Assembly: GCF_037975245.1 (NCBI RefSeq)
Contig: NC_092566.1
Coordinates: 17,275,001-17,339,000, forward strand
Origin: Apostichopus japonicus
Taxonomy: Eukaryota > Echinodermata > Holothuroidea > Aspidochirotida > Stichopodidae
Length of the DNA stretch: 64,000 bases
Direction of reading: 5' to 3'
In this document: positions 1-12,700 of the stretch, piece after piece
How positions within the stretch are numbered: the stretch's first letter is position 1
How the letters are laid out: each line of letters starts with the position of its first letter
Made by a program: the position numbers and the translations under genes
The notes under the pieces: model-generated
Told to the model about the DNA's origin: nothing
Databases searched by the model: none
What the model saw: only the letters and a program-made list of their open reading frames with translations

Positions 1-549
1 GTACATTTAGATAGTATAGTTTCTAATATTCCCTGATGTTTCATTCTGCTATTCACCCCAGACACTTTTTGCTCTTACTTTATTCTGTTGTTGATTCTAG
101 TAGGCTACATAATATATCACTACTGTACATATTGTACTTGCTTCCCAGCTGTGGTGTTTATTTAGTTAGTTAATATATTATGCTACTGTTGCCTATGACC
201 GGCAAGTGACCTATGCGGTTAAGTTGGTGTGTATGAGTTTTATTTATTTCCTTTTGCTTTGTTTTGTTTATCAGCTACAAGGAAATAATGTATCCAATTC
301 TTGCTACTGATTGTCATGTATATATAGTGTGTGTTTATTTAAAAATATAGTGTATATATTCAGATATAACTATAATCTGTATGTTCAGTCTTTTTTTTTT
401 CTTTTTTTTTTCACAGGGCAGTACAATCAGTCATTTGAAAGAAAGAGATGTTCACCATGTGCAGCTGCATTTATTTCAGACACTAGCATGCAATTAGTGC
501 ATAAAATATAGTATGATGCTAGCTAATTATCCCCCCCCCCCACTCAAAA

Positions 550-550
<1 letters not shown>

Positions 551-619
<69 letters not shown>

Positions 620-620
620 C
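551..620. repeat. (AT)n microsatellite
   Basis: About 70 bp of almost uninterrupted AT dinucleotides, with one AC interruption near 601, preceded by a C10 run at about 531-540. Length is likely polymorphic. Confidence 0.95.
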
Positions 621-1512
621 ATTCTTCCAGTTTGATTATATCATGGTTTAAAAGTCTAAATACACAATCATCAAGCCACTTTGCATGATTCTACTAGCCC
701 TGTTTTATTTTGTAACTTTTCAAAATTAGTATACTGGTTTTTGTAACTGTTTGCTTAGTTGTGTTAAAGACGTTATTAATTCATTTCTGAAGCCCAAGAT
801 TAAGTAAATGACTCGTTGTACAGCTATCAGCAATAACTTGTATTATGCTCTTCTAGTTCTTCGATCACAATGCAATATTTTTGCTGTTTTATTTTTTATT
901 ATTTTATTTTTATTATTACAGAATCATGATCAGTTTGTAACCATAGTGATCTACCTTGTGTATATTTGGTACAAACACACTAGCAAACAGAGGTGAGCTG
1001 AAATGAAAATATTTAGATACCATTAATTGATATGAATTTCACTTTGAAATATAGCTCTGTGTAAATAACTGTGTTTTTAAAAATTAAGTTGTGCTATGAA
1101 GGTACTTAGGTGTTCAGCTGAAGCATTTGCTGATAATCAGTTTCAGATGATGAATCTGGTCTTAAATTGATCACATTTTACAGCTTTTGCACATTTTGCA
1201 TCAATTAAGCCAAACCTGCCAGGCTTTTGGCTCTACATCAAAAAGCCAGAAAAAAATATGAGAGAAAGGCAGAAATTTAATTTTCTTACGAACAAAAAGC
1301 TTGTATACCAAAGTTGAAAAATTGAGCGAATAAATGAGTAAAGGGATTTAACATCCGGCAAGATGAAATTTTTAAAGAAGCTCGTAGCTGGTGTAAATTA
1401 CATATGAGCTAGAGTTCCTGAAGTCCTGTGAGTGTCTCTTGGTATATATACAAGACAGAAAGGTGCCTTTAATGATTGTAACTTTTGCAGTGTAACATTG
1501 CTAGTGAATGGT

Positions 1513-1866
1513 TTAAAGGGTGTGAAGACTCGCGCACATGCCGGTAATCTGACCTAGTTTCGAATGAGGTGTAACATAAGTGTTAGACACCACATTCGAT
1601 CCCAGAAAATACACACACAGCTTGCTACCGTCGGTCATCAGACACTAGTGTACGGTCAATACATACAGCTACGGTCAATACCCACAACATAGTGTACATA
1701 GCAGCGTGGACATCTCAGGTCTTCATAAAAGATAACAAGGTATCACTTTTCATTACTGTCTGCATTTATTTGTAGAGAAAAGAAGAAAACGTCATTTGCA
1801 AGCAACGGAAAGTTAACTTTTTCAGAGCGCGTCACACGGTTTGGGGCGAGTCTTCAATGCCTTTAA
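1513..1866. mobile_element. TTAA-flanked MITE (piggyBac-like ends)
   Basis: The element is flanked by TTAA on both sides (1513-1516 and 1863-1866). Its ends are inverted: AGGGTGTGAAGACTCGC on the left and, read on the minus strand, AGGCATTGAAGACTCGC on the right, agreeing at about 14 of 17 positions. At about 350 bp with no coding capacity it is a non-autonomous element. TTAA duplication is characteristic of the piggyBac superfamily; the assignment is by target site only. It is visibly richer in CpG than its surroundings, so it may be younger than them. Confidence 0.7.
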
Positions 1867-2321
1867 GTTTTAACAAGGTTTAAGGAAACATGTTGTCTGC
1901 GACTTTTACCCAACATCTTTTTGACGCTTGTCATTCATGTGCAATTGTGCTAGCCCAGGCCTTTTTCATGCAGCCTCTTTTTAGAGACTGTCAAATTTAT
2001 CACGTTTTTTTGTTGTATTAAGTTTCAGGTCTATTTGTACATTGTGAGTCTGTTCAGAGAACATAATTCTAATAATCACCAGTGTGCATTCTGGCAAATG
2101 TTCAAAAAAAGGAATTGATTTTTGTTTTAGCAAACTATCAATAACCCTACTCTATCCTTTTATTTAGCTGTTTTGTTTCTTACGGTTTCTTCTGTATTTT
2201 GCTTCTCTTGCTTGCATTTTTGTTTGTTTTTTGCTTTGTTGGTTTGTTTTCTATGTGTTTTTTTTTTGCTCCAACTCACATTTATTTTTGGTGTAAATCC
2301 CATATGATGCTGGACATCTAA

Positions 2322-2557
2322 AGTGGAGTGTTAGCTCAGTGGTTAACGCCGGTGCCTTTCAATCATGAGGTCAAGGCACTCCAAGATTAATATATGTCGT
2401 CCAGTTACAGAGTTGTTGACAATTTACAATTCATATACATGGACGTTAAATATGAATCTAAGAGACTGACTTCGGTCAACTTGCGGCTTTGATAAGCCAA
2501 TGAGGCTTCTTTGTGAGTTCCTGCTTGCAGGAGGATCTAAAATACATACATACATCT
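2322..2557 (+). mobile_element. tRNA-derived SINE
   Basis: The head resembles a tRNA gene: an A-box TAGCTCAGTGG at 2332-2342 followed by GTTAACGCC, then a degraded B-box region near 2369-2382. The body ends in an ACAT-type tail (about 2540-2557). ACATCTA occurs just before the head (about 2314) and again at the tail end (about 2549) and may be a short target-site duplication. The B-box lacks the GGTTCGA core, so this is an old SINE copy rather than a functional tRNA gene. Confidence 0.7.
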
Positions 2558-4689
2558 ATACATGGTAGGCATGCTTATGCAAAAATCTAGGAAGGCCTTT
2601 AGTGGAATACATTGTAATCACATTAATGTACCATAGAACATTTATTTTTACAAAGCCTTCTAATGATCACAGTATTATTTCAAAAATTGTAGAGGTTTCC
2701 TTGTTCCGGTTTTAAGTGAATATGTGAATCAGTAGATTGACTGCAGTGCCTTACACTGAAATAAATTCTACATTATTAAAACTTTATATATTTAACTTGC
2801 CAACTACGAGAGACGTTTTTATTGACCGTTTCACTTTGACACATCTGCAGTAAACAATAAGCTATTTAATGCTGAAAAGTGAAAGAGAATCACTAGAAAC
2901 AGCACTTGATGGTACTAAAATTTCAGCGAATGCCACTTTCACTTTCTCATCAGGTGAATTTGTAAACACAGATTTTCACAAAAATTACACTGATTACCAA
3001 TTGAATCCTGGTCATGTTAGCATGTAGATAAAAATATAAATAAATAGACATATTTTGTGTAACTACCTTTTTTATAAAGGTTTAAAAATGTCAACATTTT
3101 ATACATATGGTTGCTTTTTTTTGGCATTGTTTTGAGTCATGAGCTGAATATGATATTATCATTTAGGGAAGAAGCTTTACAATTTGAAGATTATTATTAT
3201 TAACAAAAATTTTTTTTTTTTTTTAAACAAAAATGTGTCCTTTTGCTTGCCTTGTGGAAGGTCATGCTAAAAGCATGCCAATGTTTCATTATTTGAAGCT
3301 GCAGTTTGCATTGGGTTGTAAGCTTTATACCATACTGACTAAGTCATGTAGGGTGTACAAATAATTGGGTCACCCAACCCCCACCCCACAATATCAGTAA
3401 CAGATCTGTGCAGTGATAACAAAAGTGGCTACTCCATGTTTAAGTTTCTAAAGTAGATTTCAGATGTCTTTCATATTTGCCTTTCTCAAAATCTATTCAA
3501 AACTAATTTAAAGTTTTGAGGTTTATTTAATCTACTGTAGGATGTTGTGTTCCCTACAACTTGATTTCATTGCAGCTTAATTGTAAACCATGTAAAATCT
3601 AAGAACTAAACAGGACTGAGCCATAGGGGTAACCCAGAACAGAGATACAACTGTCAATAAATCAGCTAATGAACCGCAATAAGTCTTGGAGCATAGAGCT
3701 ACTGGCCACAACTTCCTGCTTAGAGCCAGGAGATAATTTTCTGTCTAAACAAACATGGATTTTTCAATGCATTAAATTCACTTCGGCTGGTCCAGTTCTG
3801 TGTAATTGTAGGTTCTTGGGCCCTACATAATTGTTTCAAGACATTCACATTCCACTTTAAGAGATTTAAGAGTTACTACTGTGGAGGGAATTGAGGGAAG
3901 GCAGTGAGTTGGGTTGAGGGAGGAAGGGGAAAGCTGTGTTGTGTAAATGACCTTTTAAATCTACATCTTGGTATCGTTTGTAAACCTCTTAGTACCATAT
4001 ATATAATGTTCAACGTTTGTAAAGGGACAAGTCATGTGTTGCCAGTCAGTGTATGTCAAAAAACATAATTTGTTCCTGTCAAGAATTCATACCACATGAA
4101 CATTGTCACATTTTGATGAAAACTGATCAAAGTTGTTTTAAACTGCCTATCAAGTTAAGGGGAGGGAAGCAAAAACTTGCAGAAATAAAAGGGTTTTCAA
4201 AGGTGTAGTATTAAAGCTAAGAAAGTAGACCTACTGTATAGGTATCTATAGATTAAAAATTTGACAGATATTTTTTAACAGAGATCGAGTTTTAGTTGTC
4301 ACCAGTCTAACTTTATCGCAACTTAAGCAGTGTAAAATGTAATATTAAATATTCGTTTGCAATGGTACGTTATTTGATTTGTTTTGAAAATATTATTCTT
4401 TCTTAGCTTGTTACTTTGAGAATGAAAAGAAAGATAATTTTCCTTGATTGAGACGATCTGATAATTCAATCACATTTATACTCTATTAATGTAGTATCAT
4501 TTGATATGCAAAGCGGATCTTTGTTTTACGGCAAAATACAATGATTTCATACCTTCTGAGTGAAAAACTTGGTTATCTCTGTATTTTATTTATTCCCCAG
4601 AAAGGGAACCTAGTCATGATGTGTTGAGCACATCCATGACAAACAAAGCTGTGACTTATACAGTAACACATCTCCTGTATCACATTGTA

Positions 4690-4840
4690 TGAATCAACCA
4701 TAATATATATGGTAGATTCCTATATATGGTCGACCATATATATTTTAGATTCATATTGATGGTCGACCATATATATGGTAGATTCATATATACGGTCTAC
4801 CATACATATGGTCGACCATATATATAGTCTAACATATGTA
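4690..4840. repeat. Palindromic TATGGTCGACCATA array
   Basis: About five near-repeats of an AT-rich palindrome centred on GGTCGACC, separated by TAGATTCATAT-like spacers. Each unit can fold on itself and units can pair with each other. It is probably a cruciform-prone simple-repeat expansion; no coding or known element is seen. Confidence 0.8.
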
Positions 4841-5978
4841 TTCGTTTTAAGATGCCATTTCTTAGTCTTGGTGATAATTGCTTAAGTCTGTGATGGTAAT
4901 GTACTTATCTAAACGTCAAACATACTCTATATCTGTTTTATGTTTAGTTCAAATCCTACAACAAAATCAACTGAAAATAAATCAATTAAAATTTAATAAA
5001 AAGATACATGTGCGAGCCTCAAATTGAACAAAATCAATTTGTAATTTTTATGTCCAAGTTTATATTAAAAAAAAGTGATTGAAACATTTGTATCCTATTA
5101 TAAAACACTACAGTATGATGGGTAGTTGACAAATATTACAAGTTATATAAAATGGTAGTATTTGACTATTTCCATTGCCTTAATCTAGGCTTACCATAGA
5201 TCCTGATTACCAGAAAGGGGCGGAGGAGACTCAAATGACAGCCACCTCCCCACCCTGCCCCTTGCCCACCCTCCAGTGTATAATGCTAGCTCTGAGTATA
5301 TCAGCTATGGTAGTGGTACAACCATTTTTTGATGGGGGGGATGGGGGAAGTCACAAAATATACATTTTGTGCTCGTACACTTTTGAAGTTTGAAATGTTA
5401 AGAATAACCAGAAATGATTAAATGAGTTTTTTAAATTAAAAAAAAAAAAACATCATTGGAGATGTGGTAGGCACACTCAACTACATTAGAAGAAGCTTGA
5501 GGGAAAATAAAATGTTTTTCTTCCACCAAAGTTGTCCACAACCAGTAAGCACGAATGGTACAGGACTAAAAAAGGAATTTTTTTAGAAAAATTAACAAAC
5601 ATGAGAAACTATGTACAACAGAAAACTTGCATTATAAATGAAGAAGTGTTTTGTCTTCTGTTTTATTGTCTGTTTGCACTAAATTTTACAAAATTAATAC
5701 CAACAGTGTAATTAATTGGGCTAAAAAGCTAAGACAGAAGTTTCTTAGGAAATTAATGTTTTACAGACAATTTTTCAAGTCAGAAACCTGGATTCAAATA
5801 ACTTCAACAAGATACCATTCTCAAAATAAAATAAAAAATAAACTGCTAAAGATACCATTCTGTTGGTCAAACAGGCTGATCCAAGAGTTTATCAAGTTTA
5901 TGGGGTGTGGTTTGCACTTTCATTGAAGCCGAGCCATCCTTACCTAGAAAAAAAAACCACAGGGATCTTTGCTTGCAA

Positions 5979-6362
5979 CCAACACCTGTTAATTGCTGAG
6001 TTATTCAAACCTAGATATGGTTTTCCTATATACAGCACACAGGATATGAGGAGAATCCTGACACCCAACAACTGTTAATTGCTGAGTAATTCAAACCTAG
6101 ATATGGTTTTCCTATATGCAGCACACAGGATATGAGGAGAATCCTGACACCCACCCAACAACTGTTAATTGCTGAGTAATTCAAACCTAGATATGGTTTT
6201 CCTATATGCAGCACACAGGATATGAGGAGAATCCTGACACCCACCCAACAACTGTTAATTGCTGAGTTATTCAAACCTAGATATGGTTTTCCTATATGCA
6301 GCACACAGGATATGAGGAGAATCCTGACACCCAACAACTGTTAATTGCTGAGTTATTTAATC
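5979..6362. repeat. 86/90-bp minisatellite, about 4 copies
   Basis: The landmark TTAATTGCTGAG recurs at about 5989, 6075, 6165, 6255 and 6341, giving periods of 86, 90, 90 and 86 bp. The copies are almost identical; the 4-bp difference is an extra CACC. It lies 0.4-0.8 kb beyond the USP39 stop codon, so it is in the 3' untranslated region or just downstream. The long open frames here on both strands exist only because the 90-bp unit is a multiple of three. A minus-strand ATTAAA at 6361-6356 is a possible but unsupported polyadenylation signal. Confidence 0.95.
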
Positions 6363-6629
6363 ATAGATATGGTTTGAATCCAATTTTACCTTAAAAAGAA
6401 ATATTGCTCTTTGTTTTAAATGATAAAACAATTGTAGGTAATGTTGAAAGTCCAGGACAGACATGTAAAGAAGTGTTGTTACCAGTGGATGATAGAACGT
6501 GCACACGTTTTCAAGTAACCACAAGTCCATATTTCAATTTTACCTCCAGGGTCAGTTAGACCCTCGTCCCATAGGGAATCCCTGGGCATGACACTGTTCA
6601 TTATAATACATCTTCAGGACACCTTAGCC

Positions 6630-6700
6630 TTAGCTCACTCCCATGGATTAGCTCACTCCCATGGATTAGCTCACACCCATGGCTTAGCTCACACCCCTTG
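6630..6700. repeat. 18-bp tandem repeat in USP39 3' UTR
   Basis: About 3.7 copies of an 18-bp unit, TTAGCTCACTCCCATGGA and variants. It starts 52 bp past the USP39 stop codon, so it should be in the 3' untranslated region of that minus-strand gene. Confidence 0.9.
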
Positions 6701-6751
6701 CGTACCTCCTTTGGATTCTAGTTGGAATATCCAACGTCCATTAGGTTGCAG

Positions 6752-9700
6752 TTATTTCACTTTTCCTGTGCTGTCACCCGCATTAGATGGTTGTACATTG
6801 TTATCTTTCTTCAGCTCCCATATCTGTCATATTGAAATGATGAAAATATTGATAAAAGGATATTGAACTCAACACAATTTCCAATATGTTACTGTTTCAT
6901 GAAAACAGGACTGATTGACTGTTTCTTACTTATATCAATAACAATCAATTTGTGTAACCAGCTCAAGCCTACTTTAACTTCTTTTTGTTTTTTGTTTTTT
7001 TGCTAACTTAATTTTAATTTAGCTGGTTACATTTGTAAACTTTACCATCAATTCCATGCAGGGGTTCCAACAAAGCAGCTTAGTTTAGTGTTTCTTTCAT
7101 GACTGTCACAACAGATGCTTAAAAAGGGATATTCTCATATCTAATTTTCTAACGACACTGGCAGAGACGAGTTGCCTATCCAAAGCACGGAAGAAGACAT
7201 AGCATGCATCCCACCAGTTACTGTTACAATTACACCACATAATCAAGGCTCTGTGGAATAGAATGCAACGCAAGAATTTTCTAGCTTTAGACTGATGGTA
7301 TCTGCAACTGTTGGGTAAATACCAGGGATGAGCCTGGGGTAAAAAAAAACTTTGCAAAAATTGCGGTATAGGTCCCAGTTTACGTATGCTACAGTGTGTT
7401 AGGATAATAGTTTTTGTCCCCAAGATAGAAAATAAATCACGGATATTTTCGCAAATTCGCGGAACAAGCTCATGCCTGAAATACAGACTTTGTGGATGAT
7501 TGTTCGTCTGTCGTTTTGGTCAACGTCTTTGGGGTTCTTACCTGGATGTAAGCCTCTGATAGGGTAATCAGCTGTGGAAGAACGTCAGCCACGTGAAGGT
7601 CTTGTATCTCGTACCATTTCTGAGAGGCCTGAGTGTTGAAAAAAAAGAGATGTTCTTAAACTCGAGATGACTGACAAATTATCTGATAATTATGACGATT
7701 GAGGCGAGAGAAAGATTGTGATAATACAAAATTACAATTGGGATATTAACTGGATTGTCTCATACGAAAGACTTGCAAAATTCCTTTCACTGCAACATTG
7801 CATCGATGGCAGAAAAGCAAACATGATTGTGTTGATGTAAAGTTAGCACAAACGTTTGACAAAAAAAAACTCATGACAATTACCTGGTGAAGTACATGGA
7901 CTCTGTATGTTCCCTTGCCAGATCCAGGCTCCCCATCATGCACAACATTGGCCATGAGGTCATAGGTCGTATGAGGATGTTTGGCAATCACAGCTGGATC
8001 GGAAGACAGCATATCTTTGAAGTCGATGTTTCTACAAATTTAAAAAATAATAACATTGTGTAAAGGTAAAGAAAATCATCATTCATATAGTAAATTTATA
8101 TTGAAAAAAAATCACAGTATTAAGTTAAAATCCATATTCTGACAAAACACATATAGGTTAAAGTCAATATTTCTTCAGTGCACAAATAAACAAGGCATAA
8201 AAACATTGAATTAACGGCAATATTTTGATAGTTATAATAATAATGGCCTGGAAAGTGATTATCTTTACAATGCTAAGCAACCACATGTGCAAGTGGGAGA
8301 CAACCTGAATGGCTTTTTTTCATGAAACTTACAATTCAGAAGTATTATACTTGCATATCTGAAACCCAATTTCACATTGGGGTATAGCTATGACAAAGCA
8401 ATATGGTAATCATATATAATATGCAGATGCCTCTTCACTTGGATACTTTGGATGGCCACAAATACATTCAATGGCACTGCCTAATAAGCAAGATATCTAC
8501 CATTAGTACTTTGCAAGAATGAATTCTTCAAGGAAATGTTTCATTTTTTATTAGGATGTTTGTTTCTGAAATTTATAAGCTCTAATTTTTTCTTGAATCC
8601 CATTTCAGTGCACTAAGGTAATGCATTGCAATATAATTTTACCGCTGCTTTTGGTACCAGCAGTTTTCAGCAAGACCCATGAGAACTGTAGTATTAACTG
8701 AGCTAAACCAGTGTGTATGCTAACATATATCCAATGTGTATACACCCTTACAGTCAAGTCTGCCCATCCTATGGGTACAACCTGAATGTGAAATGTAATA
8801 CTAAGATCATATACTTTGCTTTATGTAAAATGTTAAGGACTCTCGTTACAGGAAATATCATTTTGTGATATAGAGTATACATCCTCCATGGAGGGCTATC
8901 TATATCAATACCCGGTTAAAACAACTGGGAGTGAGAAAGACATAGTACAAGGCCATTAAAGGGCGATAGCCTCAATATACGCCTGACTTGCTATGTGTAT
9001 GAACAAATTCAACCAGCTGAAGAATTGCCCTTACATCAGGCGTGTAGCAAGGAATTTGCCAAGGGAGGGGCGACGCTTGTAGGCAAACTATCTAATCGTA
9101 GCGCCACCATGAGTTGGCGCGAATCGTACAAGAAAATTTTGACCAAAAAAGCCTCCCAGATCGCTGAAAATGGCACTTCCCAGGCCTTGTTAGTTGCATC
9201 TAAGCATTTTCTATTTTGAAATTACTAGCGATATCATAACAAAATTATGCTCAGGGGTGGTCGCCCCCTTTGCCCACCCCTTGGGTATGCGCCTGCCTTA
9301 CAATTCAGATGAGTATAAATGGAATGAACCTCTGGGTGGATGACTCATTGTAATTTATGTCAAAATGTAAAATACTGAAATATAAGCACTTAAAAAAGAT
9401 GTTAAAGCATTCTTTGCTAAATGAACTAGTCATGTATTGCCGTAATTTGGGTACCGCCCCTGTGGAACCCATGAAACGATTTTCACAAGCTGAAAATTAT
9501 ACATTTGCTTCATAAATAAAATGAGTCATTGCAGGATCTAGGGTGTGTCATACCCTCCCATGATAATGATCTGATCGTCTCCTTTGGGTGGTCTCTTTAT
9601 GGGGTATATAAGGAATGTTACGTTATGATTCATGTCAAATATGAAACATTAAATACACCACCCTATGGGATAATATCAACATTGAATGCACGGATAAACC

Positions 9701-12700
9701 ATTGCAAAGGTGACAGTTGTAGTTAGCAAAGACAGTTGTGTTGTACCAGTAAGGATCATCAGGCGATGCCTTAAATCAACAGAGGGCTTTGCCATATCAG
9801 TATATATCAGTATATATTCACAACTAGCACATAGAAATCTTTGGAGATCATGCAGACAGATTAAAGACCATTTGCATCATGACTACTGATGTAACAGCGC
9901 CCTCTACTATAACAGCGCCCTCAGTCGAGACATTGAAGATCCCCATATATTCAAGTAATAGGCTTGTTATGAGAACTACAAGTACAACAGTCTGAAATAT
10001 ATATATATCATCTTTAAATGAACATGCCTCTCTTCAAATATCTTAAAATAGAGAAACAACTTGATGGATCCCACAGAACAAATTTTAAAACTAAGGAGAT
10101 GGTCTTACTTGACGGGGAAGTTGACAATGGTGCGGTTTTTCTCGACGAAGAAGGTATTTTTGGTGAATCTTTTGATGCAGATGATGAGATAAGGGGGTAA
10201 CCTTGTCAATTCAAATCTCTTGATTGTTGAATCTTTGTACGTCTTGTACTCCTGTAAAGTGGAAAATAAAGACAGATAATGCTTTAACAAACCACCTCTC
10301 AACTAAAAGATAATCCTGAAATAATTCCTTATATGAGACTTGAGTGTGTGTTTCAAGAACTCTAATTCCACTTGGAGTCAGTTGTTCAGGACAAGGATCT
10401 CTGCTGTGAAGGACTCAAACTCTGAAAATCCGGACTGGAGGGCCACAGATCCAGATCAAGACCAGTACGGCAATTTCAGCCTATTGTATCAATTTTGTTA
10501 CATCCCCTAAATTAAATATAATACTTAAAATCTGCACACTGGTGCTTTCTCATTCCATCAGAAAGTCAATCAGGTAAAATTAACTGGTCTAAAAGTATGT
10601 TCTTTTCAGGAATTGTATCTCGAGATGTCAAAATGCAGGAAAATATTAAAGGAGCTTTCTCTTTACCTCAATTTCACTTTTCTGTCTAAACAGTAAAAGT
10701 ATTTACATCAAGCAATGTCACTGACTGAAAAAAAACATATATATTTCATGTACTTTTAAAAAATATGGATGAGTCATGGAAGCGCTTACTTTTTCTGTCA
10801 CTCCATCAAATTTGGAAAGCAGGCTACTCAGAGGAACTTGAGGGATGATATTCTGCTCGAGTTCATCCTTAAAGAGGGGAGCCGGAGGAATGTCCAAAGT
10901 GAGAAAGAGAAACGGAGTCTCCACACTGGTTTCTGTAATGTAACGAATACAAGAGGAAGACATGATAGTTCATCAATGCAACTTCCCTTTAAGTGTTTCA
11001 TTCAGTTATAGAATTAAAAAATAAATTAAAATACCTGGCCTTTTTTCCATAAAAGGGTGACTTTTCGGCAGATTTTTTCAGCCTAGATATGTAGAAGTCC
11101 ATGAAAAAAAAAGACAAACTTTGAGTGATAGTAATGTTTCTATAGCTATTCCAGTTTTCAAGAAATTCAGTTTTTAAAATATGCTGAATGTCTGGAATGC
11201 TCCTTTAAGGCTTACCTGACGATGATAACATCCACACCCTCAGGCTGAATTAGTTAATGTTAATCCATTCTCTTATCAAATTTAATGATGCAACCAAAAC
11301 ATGTTCTTCTACTTGTACACTTCATAGAAGCTTGAAAGGTTTTTTTAAAAAAATTAAAAATCCTATTTCGGGCCACAAAAGTCTTCTTTTCCCTTTTCAA
11401 TTTTTCCTTTGAAGTTTTGTGTTGCATCTAGGAAGTTGAACTCATGGTCTCTGTGTTAGACTAAGTAGTCCAGCCACTTTAATCAATGAGACTCAGATGT
11501 TTAAAGGGCCATTTCCCAAACACATTAAAGTGGTATAGAAATATGAAATGGAATGATAGCAGATCTCTTTCAGAATATTGAACAATATGAAAATTAATTT
11601 TGTACCCGAAACCATCCTTAAGCTGTGTGAAATATTAACGTCCTTCTCATCACTGTCACACTGCATATCACTGGACGATTCAATCCTATGTGAGCGCCAT
11701 GCTAACAAAGACTGACAGAAATGCCGTGTGTACACAGCTCGTTGAACATAACGTAGGCCTAACGATGAGTGGAAGGTAGTCGTGTTGTAAAATGTGTGAA
11801 CTGTATGGTACGGAAGAGGCAGCTTAGTCAATGGCCAGCTTAGGTCAAAAGTCTATACACGCATACTAGTTTCTAGTTCTCATTAATTTCATATGAATTT
11901 ATGGCACTTCCCGAAATTAGGCGTATTAATTGCATTTTTACCTTTAAATTCTTCAGTCTGCATTAACTTCTTTCTCTCCTCCTCTTCTGATATATCCAGC
12001 GGGATCACTTTCCTGGAGTAGACTTTCATCCGGCCCTGAAACGTTTGACTGATCACGCTACTGTTCCGCTTCTTTGTGCCTCCCAGGGATGCGTGCAAGG
12101 CGTTGAGGAACCAAGCCAGAAACTCCACCGGATCACCTGAAAAATTTCGAGAGGGACTGTTCAGTCACGTTCTATCCTTGAACGTAGAAAATCATTGGAT
12201 TCTTGAAAAAAAACAGCCACTTTAAAGCGACACGGCAGAATTTTTCGCTGATAAACACAGTAGCCAAAGTAAGCTGGCTCGATACTCCCTATGTCGTAGA
12301 AACTTGTTTTACATCGATTCAGCAAATTTTGTCACCGTCTACTAGCAAACTTACGGAAGCCTTCGAAAAAATTTCTAAACATATCAGTACTTCTTCACAT
12401 ACAAATGCGATTAACCAAACCAAGACATTCCTCTAGATTTTTTTTACCAAAGGAATGTAATTGAATGAGCCATTAATGAATTTGATTTAATCATCAACAC
12501 ATTATAAGCTGGACACTTTTCAAAGTAATATAAAATAGGAAAAGAAAATTGACAAATTTTGGACTTATTTTAATTTAATATTTTAAATGAATCTTGAATA
12601 TAAAAGAAATCAACGACTTATTTTTGCTATGCGATTTTATTATGGCATTAGCAAGCATTTGAAATAATCATTATGTGATTATTTTACTAAAGAGTAGTAC

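Larger units (their letters stand above)
1..5978. other. Gene-free left flank, CpG-poor
   Basis: I find no recognisable exon on either strand in this stretch, apart from the repeats listed separately. CG dinucleotides are very rare from about 2.5 to 4.2 kb while TG and CA are common. This is the pattern left by germline methylation of transcribed DNA in many invertebrates. It may therefore be intron or 3' untranslated sequence of a gene lying mostly outside the window, but that is inference. The short open frames here look like chance. Confidence 0.5.

Noticed and set aside
2322-2400. Functional tRNA gene
   Set aside because: An A-box is present, but the B-box lacks the GGTTCGA core and no cloverleaf or anticodon arm can be drawn; it fits a SINE head better.
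6026-6337. 103-codon minus-strand frame with internal protein repeats
   Set aside because: It is produced by the 90-bp minisatellite, whose unit is a multiple of three.
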